Below are positions 17,459 through 26,563 of a stretch of 48,200 nucleotides of DNA, one piece after another (positions within the stretch are counted from its first letter, which is position 1; each line of letters starts with the position of its first letter). The stretch spans positions 1-48,200 of the forward strand of contig JAACDH010000172.1 of NCBI GenBank assembly GCA_009936995.1, read 5' to 3'. A model generated the notes under the pieces. It searched no databases. It worked only from the letters and a program-made list of their open reading frames with translations, and was not told where the DNA came from. The position numbers and the translations under genes were made by a program. Source of the DNA: Rhodobacterales bacterium (GTDB lineage Bacteria; Myxococcota_A; UBA796; GCA-2862545).

Positions 17459-20074
17459 TTAAGGCAGCGCTCCGTCGATAATCCACTGTTCGATGATGGC
17501 AAGATCTGCCGCGGGTAGCCCGCCCGAGCCCGGCGGTCCTGCCGCACCGGCTGGCATCTGGTTGCCGGTGCCACCGACGCTGGCGTGGGTGTTGTTGAGC
17601 TTGTGCCACAGGTAGCTGTTGGCGGGGTCGTAGGGGGTGACTCGGAACATGCTGGGCACGTCGTCTGAGGGCACGTTGACCACAACAGGGTAGGCGTTGG
17701 TGAGGTCCATGCCGCTGCTGGCGACCGGCGGCGCGTGGCAGGCGCCCAAACACTCGGCGTCGAAGATGGGTTGCACGTTGAGGGCCATCGAGAGCAGGCC
17801 GCCGTCCTCGTCGATGCCGTCGACGCAGTTGTCGTCAATTCCGTTGGCGAAGTCGTAGAGGATACCTGTGTTTACCGTGGCCAACGAGTCGTCGCAGTCG
17901 GTGTTGTCGATGACGCCTACGCCGGAGCCTGGACACGCCAGGGTGCCGGCGTCGAATTCGTCTCCGTAGCCGTCGAAGTCGTTATCGGCGTAGTACACGT
18001 CGCCGTCGACGGGGTTGTTGTTGGGCAGGCCCGAGCAGTCGTGGTCGATGGCGTCGCAGTGCTCGTCGGCGCCGGGGTTGATGGCGTTGTCGGTGTCATT
18101 GCAGTCGCCGTTGTTGGTGGCCGCCAGCGCCAGCGCGGGGTCGCAGTCGTAGAATTCGGCCAGGAAGACGTCGCCGTAACCGTCGTTGTCGTTGTCTGGG
18201 TAGTAGCGCTGGGCGTCGATGGCGTCGTCGTCAATGCCGCCCGAGCAGTTGTTGTCGGCACCGTCGCACACCTCGTTGGCACCGGTGTGGATGGCGTTGT
18301 CGCTGTCGTCACAGTCGAGGTCGTTGCGGGCGAAGCCGGGCTTGACCATCGAACACTCGATGATCGGCGCGCCTGTCCCCTCGCCATCATTGTCGTCGTC
18401 GAGGTACCAGTAGGTGGCGTCCAAGGCGTTGTCGTCTGGGATGCCATTGCAGTCGTTGTCGGCGTTGTCGCACACCTCGATGCCGTCGGGGTTGCTGCTG
18501 CCGTCGTTGTCGTCGCAGTCGCCTGCGTTCATGCGCCAACCTGCCATTGGGGCCGCACAAGACCAGGTGCCCAGGGTGTTGTCGTCGCCGAACCCATCGG
18601 TGTCGGCGTCTGGGTACCACACGGTCGCGTCGGTGGCGTTCACGTCCACGCCGTCGATGCAGTCGTTGTCGACGCCGTCACAGATCTCGGTCGCATCAGG
18701 GTTGATGGCGGCGTTGGTGTCGTTGCACTCCTCGCAGGCAAAGAAGCCGTCGCCGTCGCCATCGACCGCGCCCACGAGGCCGTCGCAGTTGTAGTCATTG
18801 GGGTCGAGGCAGTCATTCTCTACGACGCCCGGATTGTAGGCGGTGTTGGTGTCGTCGCAGTCGCCGCCATCAGAGACGGTCTGCCAGGGCGCCTCGCAGG
18901 CGTAGACGATGGTGGCGTCGTCGCCGTACAGGTCGCCGTCGGCGTCGGTGAACCAGGCCGTCTGGTCGATGGCGTTGTTGTCGGCGGTGCCATCGCAGTC
19001 GTTGTCGACGCTGTTGCAGGACTCGGGGGCGCCGTCGAAGATGGTGGCATTGCTGTCGTTGCAGTCGCCGTTGGTTTGGGTCCAGCCCAGGGAAGGGGCC
19101 CCGCAGGAGAGCACGCCGGCTGCGCTCTCGTCGCCGTCGAGGTCTTGGTCGAGGTCGGGGTACCACAGGGTGGTGTCGGTGGCGCCCAGCTGGTCGTCGC
19201 CGTCGCAGTCATGGTCTACCGCGTCGCAGCGCTCGGTGGCGCCGGGGAACACGGTGTCGTCTGTGTCGTCGCAGTCGTCACATGCGAAGGACCCGTCTGC
19301 GTCTGCGTCTACGCCGAACGCCGCGCCATCGCAGTTGTAGTCGCTGGCGTCGCGGCAGTCGGCCTCGATGACGCCGGGATTAAAGGCCACGTTGGTGTCG
19401 TCACAGTCGCCGGAAAGTTCGGCGTATCCCGTGGGAATGGCGCCGCACTGGGTGAGGGGGCTGGCGGTGTCGCCGTAGCCGTCTTGGTCGAGGTCTTGGT
19501 AGGAGGTGGTGGCGTCGACGGCGGTGGGGTCGTCGATTTGACCGTCGCAGTTGTTGTCGATGCCGTCCTCGCACAGCTCATCGGCGCCCGGGAAGATGCT
19601 GGCATCCGTGTCGTCGCAGTCGCCATCTTCAGGGGAAACACCGTCATTGTCGTTGTCTTGGACCACCATTGGATGGGGTGCGCCGTCCAGAATCCACAGC
19701 TCGATGTGTCCGATCTGGCTGTGGGCCAAGCGCCCGCCCAACGGCATGTCGCCCACGTCGGTGTCGGCGAGTACTCCGCCAGTCACCCGCCACAGCTTGG
19801 AGGCGTCTGGCTCGAAGGGGACCACAAAACGACCGGCCTCGGCGTCTAAATCGAGGGCCAGGGCTTCGGGGAGCGGCATGAAGTCGGCCGAACCTCCGGG
19901 CGCGTGGCAGGACTGGCAGTGGTTCTCGGACAGCTCGGTGATGCCATCCCAGTCGGGCGTGTAGATCAGCGCGTCGGGGTTGTCTTCGTCGACGATCGGC
20001 GTGCCGATGAGGGGGTCATCGCAGGCGGTCGCACAAAGGAACAGGAGTACAAACGGCAGGCGCGGATGGGGCAT
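17459..20074 (-). CDS. MopE-repeat lipoprotein flanked by two haem-c-like modules
   Basis: This is a predicted lipoprotein of 871 residues with signal peptide and lipobox CATAC (Cys18). The N-terminal module has a CXXCH haem motif, HCQSCH (Cys53-Cys56-His57), and distal MPLGG and WILDGAP segments typical of short cytochrome-c-like domains. The middle (about 135-760) holds about ten repeats. Each pairs DxDxDGYGD with GDCDDTxxxxxPGAxExCDGxDNDCDG, the putative metal-binding motif of MopE-type surface proteins. The C-terminal module has NVQPIFDAECLGACH, where the two Cys are separated by three residues (CX3CH) instead of two, followed by MPAG and WIIDGA. Both ends may bind haem, with the repeats as a Cys/Asp-rich spacer. 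Redox or metal roles at the cell surface are inference. Confidence 0.85.
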   Translation of the reverse strand: MPHPRLPFVLLFLCATACDDPLIGTPIVDEDNPDALIYTPDWDGITELSENHCQSCHAPGGSADFMPLPEALALDLDAEAGRFVVPFEPDASKLWRVTGGVLADTDVGDMPLGGRLAHSQIGHIELWILDGAPHPMVVQDNDNDGVSPEDGDCDDTDASIFPGADELCEDGIDNNCDGQIDDPTAVDATTSYQDLDQDGYGDTASPLTQCGAIPTGYAELSGDCDDTNVAFNPGVIEADCRDASDYNCDGAAFGVDADADGSFACDDCDDTDDTVFPGATERCDAVDHDCDGDDQLGATDTTLWYPDLDQDLDGDESAAGVLSCGAPSLGWTQTNGDCNDSNATIFDGAPESCNSVDNDCDGTADNNAIDQTAWFTDADGDLYGDDATIVYACEAPWQTVSDGGDCDDTNTAYNPGVVENDCLDPNDYNCDGLVGAVDGDGDGFFACEECNDTNAAINPDATEICDGVDNDCIDGVDVNATDATVWYPDADTDGFGDDNTLGTWSCAAPMAGWRMNAGDCDDNDGSSNPDGIEVCDNADNDCNGIPDDNALDATYWYLDDDNDGEGTGAPIIECSMVKPGFARNDLDCDDSDNAIHTGANEVCDGADNNCSGGIDDDAIDAQRYYPDNDNDGYGDVFLAEFYDCDPALALAATNNGDCNDTDNAINPGADEHCDAIDHDCSGLPNNNPVDGDVYYADNDFDGYGDEFDAGTLACPGSGVGVIDNTDCDDSLATVNTGILYDFANGIDDNCVDGIDEDGGLLSMALNVQPIFDAECLGACHAPPVASSGMDLTNAYPVVVNVPSDDVPSMFRVTPYDPANSYLWHKLNNTHASVGGTGNQMPAGAAGPPGSGGLPAADLAIIEQWIIDGALP

Positions 20075-20165
20075 TGGGATCTCTGCGAGTCCTCGGTCTG
20101 TGGCGAGGGCGGGTCATCGACGACCTTACGGTATAGGGCGGCGCGGCTTACACCGGAGGGACGGT

Positions 20166-21419
20166 TTAGGTGCCGTCTCGGATGGCGTCGGCGTCGGATT
20201 GGTTCCAGGGCGCAATCCACGGCAGCATCAACATACCGGGTATCGCCAGGGCGGCGCAGAGCAGGAAGAACGCGGTGTATCCGTAGCTGTCCACCAGATA
20301 GCCCGTGCTGGCATTGGCGAATGTCCGTGGGATTCCGGTCATGCTTGTGAGCAGGGCCAGCTGCGTCGCGGTGTATCGCTTGTCGGTAGAGCGGGCGATG
20401 AAGGCAACGAATGCGGCTGTTCCGAGCCCCACTCCCAGGTATTCGAAGCTGACGACCCAGAACAGCCAGGTCATGTCGGCGCCGTGCTCGGCCAGGGCGG
20501 CGAATCCGAAGATCGACAGCAACTGGACCACACCAAACAGCCACAGCGCCTTGTTGATGCCGATCTTCAGCATCAACGCGCCGCCGAGAAAGCCGCCGGC
20601 GATGGAGGACCACAAGGCTGCAACCTTCGCTACGGTGCCAATCTCGGTCTTGGTGAAGCCCAAATCGAGGTAAAACGGCGTAGATAGCGCGGTGGCCATG
20701 CTGTCGCCTAGCTTGTAGAGCAGCATGAACGCCAGTACACCGAGGGCCTGTTTTACCCCTCGAGAACGGAAGAATGCGCCGAATGGTTCAATGACAGCTT
20801 CCCGGAATGAGGCGGGGGGTGGGACATTGGTCTCGGGCTCTTGCATCAGAAGCGTAGTGGCGATGCCGACGCCCATGAACGCGGCGACCACCAAGTGCAC
20901 TTGGGACCACGGCAGGATGTCGGCGAGAATGAGGGCTAGGGAGCCGGGCACCAGTGAGGAGATTCGATAGGCGTTGACGAACAAGCTGTTGCCAAAGCCA
21001 AGCTCCTCATCGGGGAGGATTTCGCGGCGCAGGGCATCGAGGGTGACGTCTTGGCTGGCGCTTGCGAAGGCGATGACCGAGGTGATGGCGAGCACGGGCC
21101 CGATGGCTCGGACGGGGTCGACCAGACTCAATGAAGCGATGGCCAGCATCAGCACAATTTGCGTGATGAGCGCCCAGCCACGGCGGCGTCCGAGGGCGCT
21201 GGGGCGGTAGCGGTCCATCAACGGAGACCAAAGGAACTTCCAAGTGTATGGGAATGCGACAAGAGAAAAGAGGCCGATGGTGGTGAGGTCGACACCGCGA
21301 TCTCGCAGCCAGGCCGGTAGCAGTTGGTAGAGCACGTAGAGCGGTAGGCCCGACGAGCACCCGGTGGCCATGCAGATCAACATCCGCGAGCTTGTGAACG
21401 TGCGCCACAACTTCAACAT
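20166..21419 (-). CDS. ampG: AmpG-like muropeptide permease (MFS)
   Basis: AmpG imports anhydromuropeptides from the periplasm for cell-wall recycling. This 417-residue protein has about 12 hydrophobic helices. It starts with the family pattern SSGLPLYVLYQLLPAWLRDRGV, continues with FPYTWKFLWSPLMDR, and carries FASASQDVTLDALRREILP, close to the ASQD...DA motif of AmpG. The second half begins with LLYKLGDSMATALSTPFYLDLGFT, also as in AmpG. It stands as a single gene between the MopE-type lipoprotein and the HTTM gene, with about 90-100 bases on each side. No ampD, nagZ or beta-lactamase gene is near, so a role in wall recycling rests on family identity alone. Confidence 0.85.
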   Translation of the reverse strand: MLKLWRTFTSSRMLICMATGCSSGLPLYVLYQLLPAWLRDRGVDLTTIGLFSLVAFPYTWKFLWSPLMDRYRPSALGRRRGWALITQIVLMLAIASLSLVDPVRAIGPVLAITSVIAFASASQDVTLDALRREILPDEELGFGNSLFVNAYRISSLVPGSLALILADILPWSQVHLVVAAFMGVGIATTLLMQEPETNVPPPASFREAVIEPFGAFFRSRGVKQALGVLAFMLLYKLGDSMATALSTPFYLDLGFTKTEIGTVAKVAALWSSIAGGFLGGALMLKIGINKALWLFGVVQLLSIFGFAALAEHGADMTWLFWVVSFEYLGVGLGTAAFVAFIARSTDKRYTATQLALLTSMTGIPRTFANASTGYLVDSYGYTAFFLLCAALAIPGMLMLPWIAPWNQSDADAIRDGT

Positions 21420-21516
21420 CGACTCTCCTCATCGCGCGCCCATGCTACCGCGTTGGATGCGCTGGCACCGACCTATCTCGCTCTGGTGATTGGGCGACCG
21501 GGTACCTCCCATTGAC

Positions 21517-22377
21517 TCAGCGTATTGTGGGGCCCGTCGACTGGGTCCCAGACCCACGATTGAGCAACTTCTCGGTCCACGGGCTGAACAGCAGCGGGTA
21601 AAACGCGAGCATTCCGAAGCTAAAGATACCCAAATCCATCCACAGCGCGATGCCCACGTGCATGAAGGCGCCGAAACAAGCCCAGTAGGGCGACCACCGG
21701 GTGAGAATCAGGAACGAAGTGAATTCTAGGATAATGGTGGACCAACTTCCGAAGGTGAAGATTTCTTGATAGTTGTACCAGAAGGCCGGGTCGAGATGGC
21801 CACCCAGTGGGTCGACCAAAATGGTGTACAGCTCGGGCAGCTTTCGGGGGTCCCACCAGGCGGTGGTGTTGGTGATCTTGGCCATGCCAGCCGACAGGTA
21901 CACAAACACCAGCATCCAATTGATCAACATCACCGGCCACTGGGCAATTTTCTTGGGGACCTTCTTCTGAGTGACCTCGCTAAAAAGCAGGATAATTAGG
22001 GTCGTTCGGATCATCCGGTCGACGCCGCGATCGCCGGGGAGGTCCATATGGCCAAGCTGACTGTAGGCGAGGATGCCGGTGACCAGGGCGGGTCGGGTGA
22101 GGATGCCGGCCGAGATGAACGGCATGCTCAGCACGATGACGGCCCACAAGAACGGGCCCGCGTACATCCAGTCGCCGAACACGAACCACTTGGCGGCGCC
22201 CGACGAGGTTCCGCCGTGGCTGGCGTCGAAGAGGATGGCCTGGGCGGCGCCGCGGTGTGCCATGGACAGCATGTCGGCGAGGATGACCAGGGGCATGAGT
22301 CGGCGCACCCAGACGAGGGGCCGGGCGTCGACGGGCCGGTATACGGCGTTGACCCAACGGGTCCAGAGGTTGATCAT
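21517..22377 (-). CDS. HTTM-domain membrane protein (gamma-carboxylase-like fold)
   Basis: HTTM proteins share the horizontally transferred transmembrane domain of vitamin K-dependent gamma-carboxylase; bacterial members are mostly uncharacterised. The 286-residue product opens with WTRWVNAVYRPVDARPLVWVRRL and has about six hydrophobic helices. It carries VYLSAGMAKITNTTAWWDP, matching the Ala-Lys-x-x-x-x-x-x-W pattern of the family, and ends in GMLAFYPLLFSPWTEKLL. I chose the ATG at 22377 because it overlaps the upstream stop as ATGA; a start at 22392 would lie inside the upstream gene. It is the last gene of a minus-strand run that includes two members of an unknown paralogous family. Carboxylase activity is not claimed. 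Confidence 0.85.
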   Translation of the reverse strand: MINLWTRWVNAVYRPVDARPLVWVRRLMPLVILADMLSMAHRGAAQAILFDASHGGTSSGAAKWFVFGDWMYAGPFLWAVIVLSMPFISAGILTRPALVTGILAYSQLGHMDLPGDRGVDRMIRTTLIILLFSEVTQKKVPKKIAQWPVMLINWMLVFVYLSAGMAKITNTTAWWDPRKLPELYTILVDPLGGHLDPAFWYNYQEIFTFGSWSTIILEFTSFLILTRWSPYWACFGAFMHVGIALWMDLGIFSFGMLAFYPLLFSPWTEKLLNRGSGTQSTGPTIR

Positions 22378-22961
22378 TGGGAGAGGACCCACTCGGGCGC
22401 GCTGGCGACGTATCGGACCAGGTCGGTGGTGACCGCTGGGGAGTCGAACTCCGCGGTTGTGCAGCGAACCACCACCTGTTTGGCCAGTGGAAAGTCGGCC
22501 CGTGCGTGGGTGAGAATAAACGCCATTAGCGAGGTGTCGTTGCGGCTATCGCCCTGGCAGGTGGTTTTCACGATGGGACGCACCCGTCGGTAAGTGAGCA
22601 CGGGAGCGAGCCAGTCGTGGGGGGGGTCTTTGGAGCGGTAGATCAGGGTGCCGTCGATGTAGATCTCCATGCGCTCGACTGCATTGGGCCCACCTCCGTA
22701 CAGTCCCCAGCTCTGGGCAATTCGGAGGGGTCGCTGAAGGGGAGAGATCAGGTTGACCAAAGGCAGCCGGACGGCCCGGTTGGCGTCAGCGGCGGCGATG
22801 ACCACGAAGCCGAGGGGCTCTCTGCTCATTCGGGTGCGCGACTTTTCGGTGGTGAGGCGACTGGCGCTGAGTTGGTCGATCCCGGGCGTGGCCAGAATAC
22901 CCTCACTGACACAGAAGAACAGCACCAGTGCGGCCGTGATGTGCTGTTTGGGGGAGTGCAT
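22374..22961 (-). CDS. Small exported partner of the HTTM protein
   Basis: The reading frame is open further upstream, but the natural start is the ATG at 22961, which lies 2 bases after the stop of the preceding gene. The 195-residue product begins with a hydrophobic segment ITAALVLFFCVSEGIL, a signal peptide or single membrane anchor. The rest has the pattern LRIAQSWGLYGGGPNAVERMEI followed by LIYRSKDPPHDW and YRRVRP. Proteins with such a Q-x-W-x-(M/L)-(F/Y) segment are often found next to or fused after HTTM domains, so I take it as the periplasmic partner. It overlaps the HTTM gene by ATGA. The molecular role is unknown. Confidence 0.7.
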   Translation of the reverse strand: MHSPKQHITAALVLFFCVSEGILATPGIDQLSASRLTTEKSRTRMSREPLGFVVIAAADANRAVRLPLVNLISPLQRPLRIAQSWGLYGGGPNAVERMEIYIDGTLIYRSKDPPHDWLAPVLTYRRVRPIVKTTCQGDSRNDTSLMAFILTHARADFPLAKQVVVRCTTAEFDSPAVTTDLVRYVASAPEWVLSQ

Positions 22962-22963
22962 TG

Positions 22964-24649
22964 CTACGTCCGGTCGAAAGGAAGGCCGCCAATCCACAGA
23001 CAGTCGGGGCGCTCTGGGTCGGGTTGTAACGTGGTGTAAAGCGTTGGGTGGTGTGGCGTTTGGCCCGGTCGTTCGAGCTGAATACCGCCCGTGGTGAGCT
23101 GGTAGCGGCCGGGACCGTCGGGGCCCTCGAATTTCCCATTCCGGTGGAAGGTCCACTGGGTTTCGCCGTCTCGGGACCGCCAGCTGCCGTTGAGGACGCG
23201 GCCGGCCAGATTGAAGTCGCAGCGCGTGGCCTGCTCGCCGTCGATCTGCAGGCTGTAGGTGTCACGGACGATCTGACTGGTGGTGGACTTGCCGCTGGGC
23301 CACCGGATGGTCAGCTCTTCTTCTTCGCGGCGGTAGGTGCCCACTTGGTGGCCGGCGTCGGAGTGGGCCATCCAGTCGGGGTTGGCGTTGGCGGGTGGGA
23401 AGTTCGAGAAGATACCTTCGCGGGTGAACACCAGCCACATCTCGCCCCAGGGCATTGACCGGAGGTAGACCCCGTTCAGCCGGTGCTCAGCGGGCAGGGC
23501 CTCGGTGGGCAACGCGGGCGCGGGCTCAGGTTCCGGTGTGGGCTCTGCAAATGGATTGGCCGGTGCATTGGGTGCCGCAAACGGGTTCTCGGGCTCGGCC
23601 GGGGCCGCAAACGGGTTCTCGGGCTCCGCAGCAACCTCGTGGTGTTGACTTTCCGGGTGCCCGTGTGCGGCGGTCGCTGCGCCGGCTAAGTTCGCGGGCA
23701 GCGAGGGTGGCGGCGGGGGGGGCGCGGCAGGTTTCTCGGACGCTGGAATGGGCCGGGGCTCGGCGGCGGGATCGTCTTCCCAGACGGCGAGCATTACGCG
23801 CGACTCTGCGGCGAATCGAGCGGTGAGGTAGCGCCAGGCGGGTAGGGCATCAGCCCCTGCGGCCACGGCGTCCTGGAGGGCGGGCCCCTTGCCGCGGACG
23901 ACGGCTGGCAGCACCCCTTGAAGGCTTGCGGCGAGCTGACCGGCTTGAGGCGCGCGCTCCAGGGCTTTGCGGTCGAGGAGATCGATCATCGCGTCGAGGG
24001 TCTCTTGGGCGTCTTGCACGCCCTTTCGCCCTATGACGCCGAGCAGCTTTCCGGCCACGCGGCGGGACTGTTCGGCCACCAAGTCCTTGATAAACGTGCC
24101 ATTTGCGGCCTGTACGTCCTCGGGGGAGGGCACTGCGACCTCGAGGGTCACATAGTAGAGCAGCAGCTCTAAGCCGCTGTCCGTCGATTCTAGCAGGTGC
24201 ACCCGCTGGGCCGGTTCGCGGGGAATCAGCTGGGTAAGGATGTAGGCCAGCCCCAGCGCTTTTAGCGCGGCGTCGGCTTTTTGTTGGTCGTCGGCGCCGG
24301 CACCGGGGCCTTTGTCGCCGAGAAATAGCGAGAGGGCGCTGCGAACGCCGGTGAGGATGGTGATGCCGGCGTCGCCGGTGTCGAGGCTCTTGGCGGCGAA
24401 CAGGGCGTTGTCGATCTGGGCGTCGTTTGCCAGGGCCTTGGCACGGGCTCGCACGTCAGCGGAGGCTTCGGGGGCCACCGACGCAAAGGTGTCGTCGAGG
24501 CTGTCCCAGTTGGGCAGGCCGGGCGCGCCGGGCGTGGCCTTAAACAAGGCGTCGCAGAGTCGGGCGGTTAACGAGCGAAGTTTGTAGTCGGCAAGCTGCT
24601 GATCGAGCAGTACTCCACCTTTCAGCTTGCCTTCGCTCACATCCACCAT
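22964..24649 (-). CDS. Paralogue A: unknown helical domain + NPF-rich linker + lipocalin-like domain
   Basis: This 561-residue protein is the longest of three paralogues here. The N-terminal domain (about 1-290, mostly helical) carries the shared blocks LDTGDAG (89-95), QQKADAALKALGLAY (122-136), SGLELLLYYVTLEVAVP (158-174) and GADALPAWRYLTARFAAES (265-283). A Pro/Ala-rich linker (about 295-390) contains near-repeats of AEPENPFAAP. The C-terminal domain (about 395-561) has MWLVFTREGIFSNFPP, GTYRREEEELTIRW and GRYQLTTGGIQL, and looks like the lipocalin-like, beta-rich domain found in many myxobacterial proteins. No signal peptide is seen. It overlaps paralogue B by 13 bases, or 4 (GTGA) if a later GTG starts it. 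Function is unknown. Confidence 0.75.
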   Translation of the reverse strand: MVDVSEGKLKGGVLLDQQLADYKLRSLTARLCDALFKATPGAPGLPNWDSLDDTFASVAPEASADVRARAKALANDAQIDNALFAAKSLDTGDAGITILTGVRSALSLFLGDKGPGAGADDQQKADAALKALGLAYILTQLIPREPAQRVHLLESTDSGLELLLYYVTLEVAVPSPEDVQAANGTFIKDLVAEQSRRVAGKLLGVIGRKGVQDAQETLDAMIDLLDRKALERAPQAGQLAASLQGVLPAVVRGKGPALQDAVAAGADALPAWRYLTARFAAESRVMLAVWEDDPAAEPRPIPASEKPAAPPPPPPSLPANLAGAATAAHGHPESQHHEVAAEPENPFAAPAEPENPFAAPNAPANPFAEPTPEPEPAPALPTEALPAEHRLNGVYLRSMPWGEMWLVFTREGIFSNFPPANANPDWMAHSDAGHQVGTYRREEEELTIRWPSGKSTTSQIVRDTYSLQIDGEQATRCDFNLAGRVLNGSWRSRDGETQWTFHRNGKFEGPDGPGRYQLTTGGIQLERPGQTPHHPTLYTTLQPDPERPDCLWIGGLPFDRT

Positions 24650-25662
24650 CCCGCGGCGCCGACGCTGCTAAATCCGACCGCAAACAGGGCGATGAAGAAG
24701 CCGAAGCAGCCACCGCGCTTGGCGATGGGGGCGTCGGGTAGGTCGTCCTTGGAGCGGGTGAACTTGATCTCGGTGGACGCCGGGTTGGAGGCGGACACGG
24801 TCTCGGCCTTCAGAGCCAGCGCGCGCTTCAGCACTTCTTCGGCAACCAATCGACCGCCGAGGAAGCGGTAGACAGGCAGTAAGTCCGCGCCGGTTGCGGC
24901 CACACCCGCCGCCTTGTCGCCGACGCTCATGGCCTTGGGCAGGTACTCGGTGACCGTGGTGGCGATGGGGGTGAGGTGCTGGCTGGCCATGTCGACCATG
25001 GTGGCCAACGGACCGGTGAGCTGCTGGAGCACTCCCATCGCGGCCGCGGCCTCTTCTTCGCCGGTGATGGCGGCCAGCTTGGTTTGTTGATCGGGTCCGT
25101 ACTTGTCGAACAGGGACGTCAGGAAGCTGGCGCCCCCGGAGAGGGCGTTGTCGGTGAACGGCAGGCCGACCTCGATGGCGGCGTAGTAGAACATCATCGC
25201 CTGACCGGATTCGGACTTGCGGAACTGGGCGATCTTGTCGCCGATGTCGCCGTCGTAGAGCTTGTGGATGACGTAGGCGATGGCCAGGGCCTTGACCACC
25301 GCGTCGACCGCTTGTTGGGTGTCCGTCTCGAGTGCGTTGATGCGCTCTTCGGTGTCTTTGGCTTGGTACATCTTCCAGGCGCTTGCCGCACCCGAAAACA
25401 CGCCGATGCCGCTGTCGGCGGAGTCTAGGGCGGTGATGGCCCACAGCGCCTGCTGCATGTCCTCGTCTTTTGCGATCTTCTGGGCGGCGTCGAGCACCGG
25501 CTTCTTGGCGTCCTCGTCGAGCACCGTCAGGCCTGCCACCAGACTGTTCCAAGGGGTGATGGGCTGTGCAAAAGGCACCACGTTGCAGATGCCCTTTACC
25601 AGGCGCACTGAGTACGCGGAGGCATCAAAGCTAAGCAGTAGTTCGTCGAGATCGGTGGCCAT
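24637..25662 (-). CDS. Paralogue B: unknown helical domain with C-terminal membrane anchor
   Basis: The frame is open upstream, but the start is the ATG at 25662, placed after an AGGAG about 7 bases before it; sequence above it is antisense to paralogue C. The 341-residue product shares the family blocks in the same order: LDSADSG (79-85), QQAVDAVVKALAIAYVIHKL (116-135), SGQAMMFYYAAIEVGLP (152-168) and GADLLPVYRFLGGRLVAEE near 270. It ends in a 24-residue hydrophobic stretch, GCFGFFIALFAVGFSSVGAA, suggesting a tail-anchored membrane protein with the domain in the cytoplasm. It heads the minus-strand run and is divergent from paralogue C across 55 bases. Function unknown. Confidence 0.75.
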   Translation of the reverse strand: MATDLDELLLSFDASAYSVRLVKGICNVVPFAQPITPWNSLVAGLTVLDEDAKKPVLDAAQKIAKDEDMQQALWAITALDSADSGIGVFSGAASAWKMYQAKDTEERINALETDTQQAVDAVVKALAIAYVIHKLYDGDIGDKIAQFRKSESGQAMMFYYAAIEVGLPFTDNALSGGASFLTSLFDKYGPDQQTKLAAITGEEEAAAAMGVLQQLTGPLATMVDMASQHLTPIATTVTEYLPKAMSVGDKAAGVAATGADLLPVYRFLGGRLVAEEVLKRALALKAETVSASNPASTEIKFTRSKDDLPDAPIAKRGGCFGFFIALFAVGFSSVGAAGWWM

Positions 25663-25717
25663 GAAGATGGCTCCTGCGGTAGGAGTGGGACCGAGAGTGA
25701 ACCACGGGAGAATCTCT

Positions 25718-26560
25718 ATGACTACGATCGACGAAGCACTGGGCGAGTTCAGCGAGGACGCGGTCACCGCAAAGCTGCTGCGAGGCATCTACGGCGTCAT
25801 CCCCTATTCCCCCAAGTTTCCACACTATAACGGCGTTTCTGATGCGGTAATCGCCCTCGATCCCGGCGCGTCTGCCGGCACCATCGACCGCGCCATTGGC
25901 CTGGCGGGAGACTCCGAGCAGCTGTCCGATCTGATCTGGATGAGCCAACTCCTCGACAAAGGCGACGCGGGCTACGCTATCGCCACGGGGCTATTCAGCG
26001 CCTACAAGCTGTGGCAAGGCAAGGGCCTCGAGGCCCTCGAGAACGACAACCAGCAGCGCAACGACGCGGTTCTAAAAGGTCTAGGGATGGCCTATATGGC
26101 GCATAAAGCCTACTCCGGCTCCGTCGGCGAGAAGGTCGCGGGCTTCCGTGCTTCTTCGGGCGGTCAGGCCCTGGCGATGTACTACGCGGCGGTCGAGGTG
26201 GCGCTGCCCTTCGCCGACAACGCGGCCCTGGCGAGCGGCACCCTGGTGTCCGACCTGTACACCAACCATGGCGCCAAGCAGTTCAACCGCCTAGCCACCA
26301 TGGCCAGCGGACACGATCTGGGCGGCGCCAAAGAGATGCTGGTCGGCATCACCGAGCCGGTGGGTAAGGTGGTCAACCTGGCCAAGGGCTATATCGACCC
26401 GGTGGCGGCCGCAGCCAAGCCCTTCCTTCCCACCGCGGTCAGCGGCGGCGACAAGCTGGCGGGACTGGTGGCCTCCGGCGCCGATATGCTGCCGGTCTAC
26501 CGTCTGCTGGGCGCGCGCCTGGCCGCCGAGTCCGCCGCTCGTGCCGCAGTGACGGGCTGA
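25718..26560 (+). CDS. Paralogue C: stand-alone copy of the unknown helical domain
   Basis: The start is the ATG at 25718, preceded by GGGAGAATCTCT. The open frame reaches much further upstream, but that part is antisense to paralogue B. The 280-residue product is the bare domain: LDKGDAG (79-85), NQQRNDAVLKGLGMAYMAHK (111-130), SGGQALAMYYAAVEVALP (147-164) and GADMLPVYRLLGARLAAES at the C-terminus. It aligns almost without gaps to paralogue B. No signal peptide, membrane segment or catalytic motif is visible. The next gene follows after 3 bases, so it forms an operon with the DUF2817 hydrolase. It shares only 55 bases of upstream DNA with paralogue B, so the two are probably controlled together. 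Confidence 0.75.
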   Translation: MTTIDEALGEFSEDAVTAKLLRGIYGVIPYSPKFPHYNGVSDAVIALDPGASAGTIDRAIGLAGDSEQLSDLIWMSQLLDKGDAGYAIATGLFSAYKLWQGKGLEALENDNQQRNDAVLKGLGMAYMAHKAYSGSVGEKVAGFRASSGGQALAMYYAAVEVALPFADNAALASGTLVSDLYTNHGAKQFNRLATMASGHDLGGAKEMLVGITEPVGKVVNLAKGYIDPVAAAAKPFLPTAVSGGDKLAGLVASGADMLPVYRLLGARLAAESAARAAVTG

Positions 26561-26563
26561 TTC

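Noticed and set aside
17800-19650. Regularly spaced DNA repeats considered as a CRISPR array
   Set aside because: The periodicity follows codons of the MopE repeats; units differ in length and sequence, and no spacers or cas genes are present.
17735-19849. Open frame of about 704 codons on the plus strand
   Set aside because: It is antisense to the MopE-repeat gene. The period of the Asp/Cys codons keeps the opposite strand open and gives a Val/Ala-rich product without domain or start signal.
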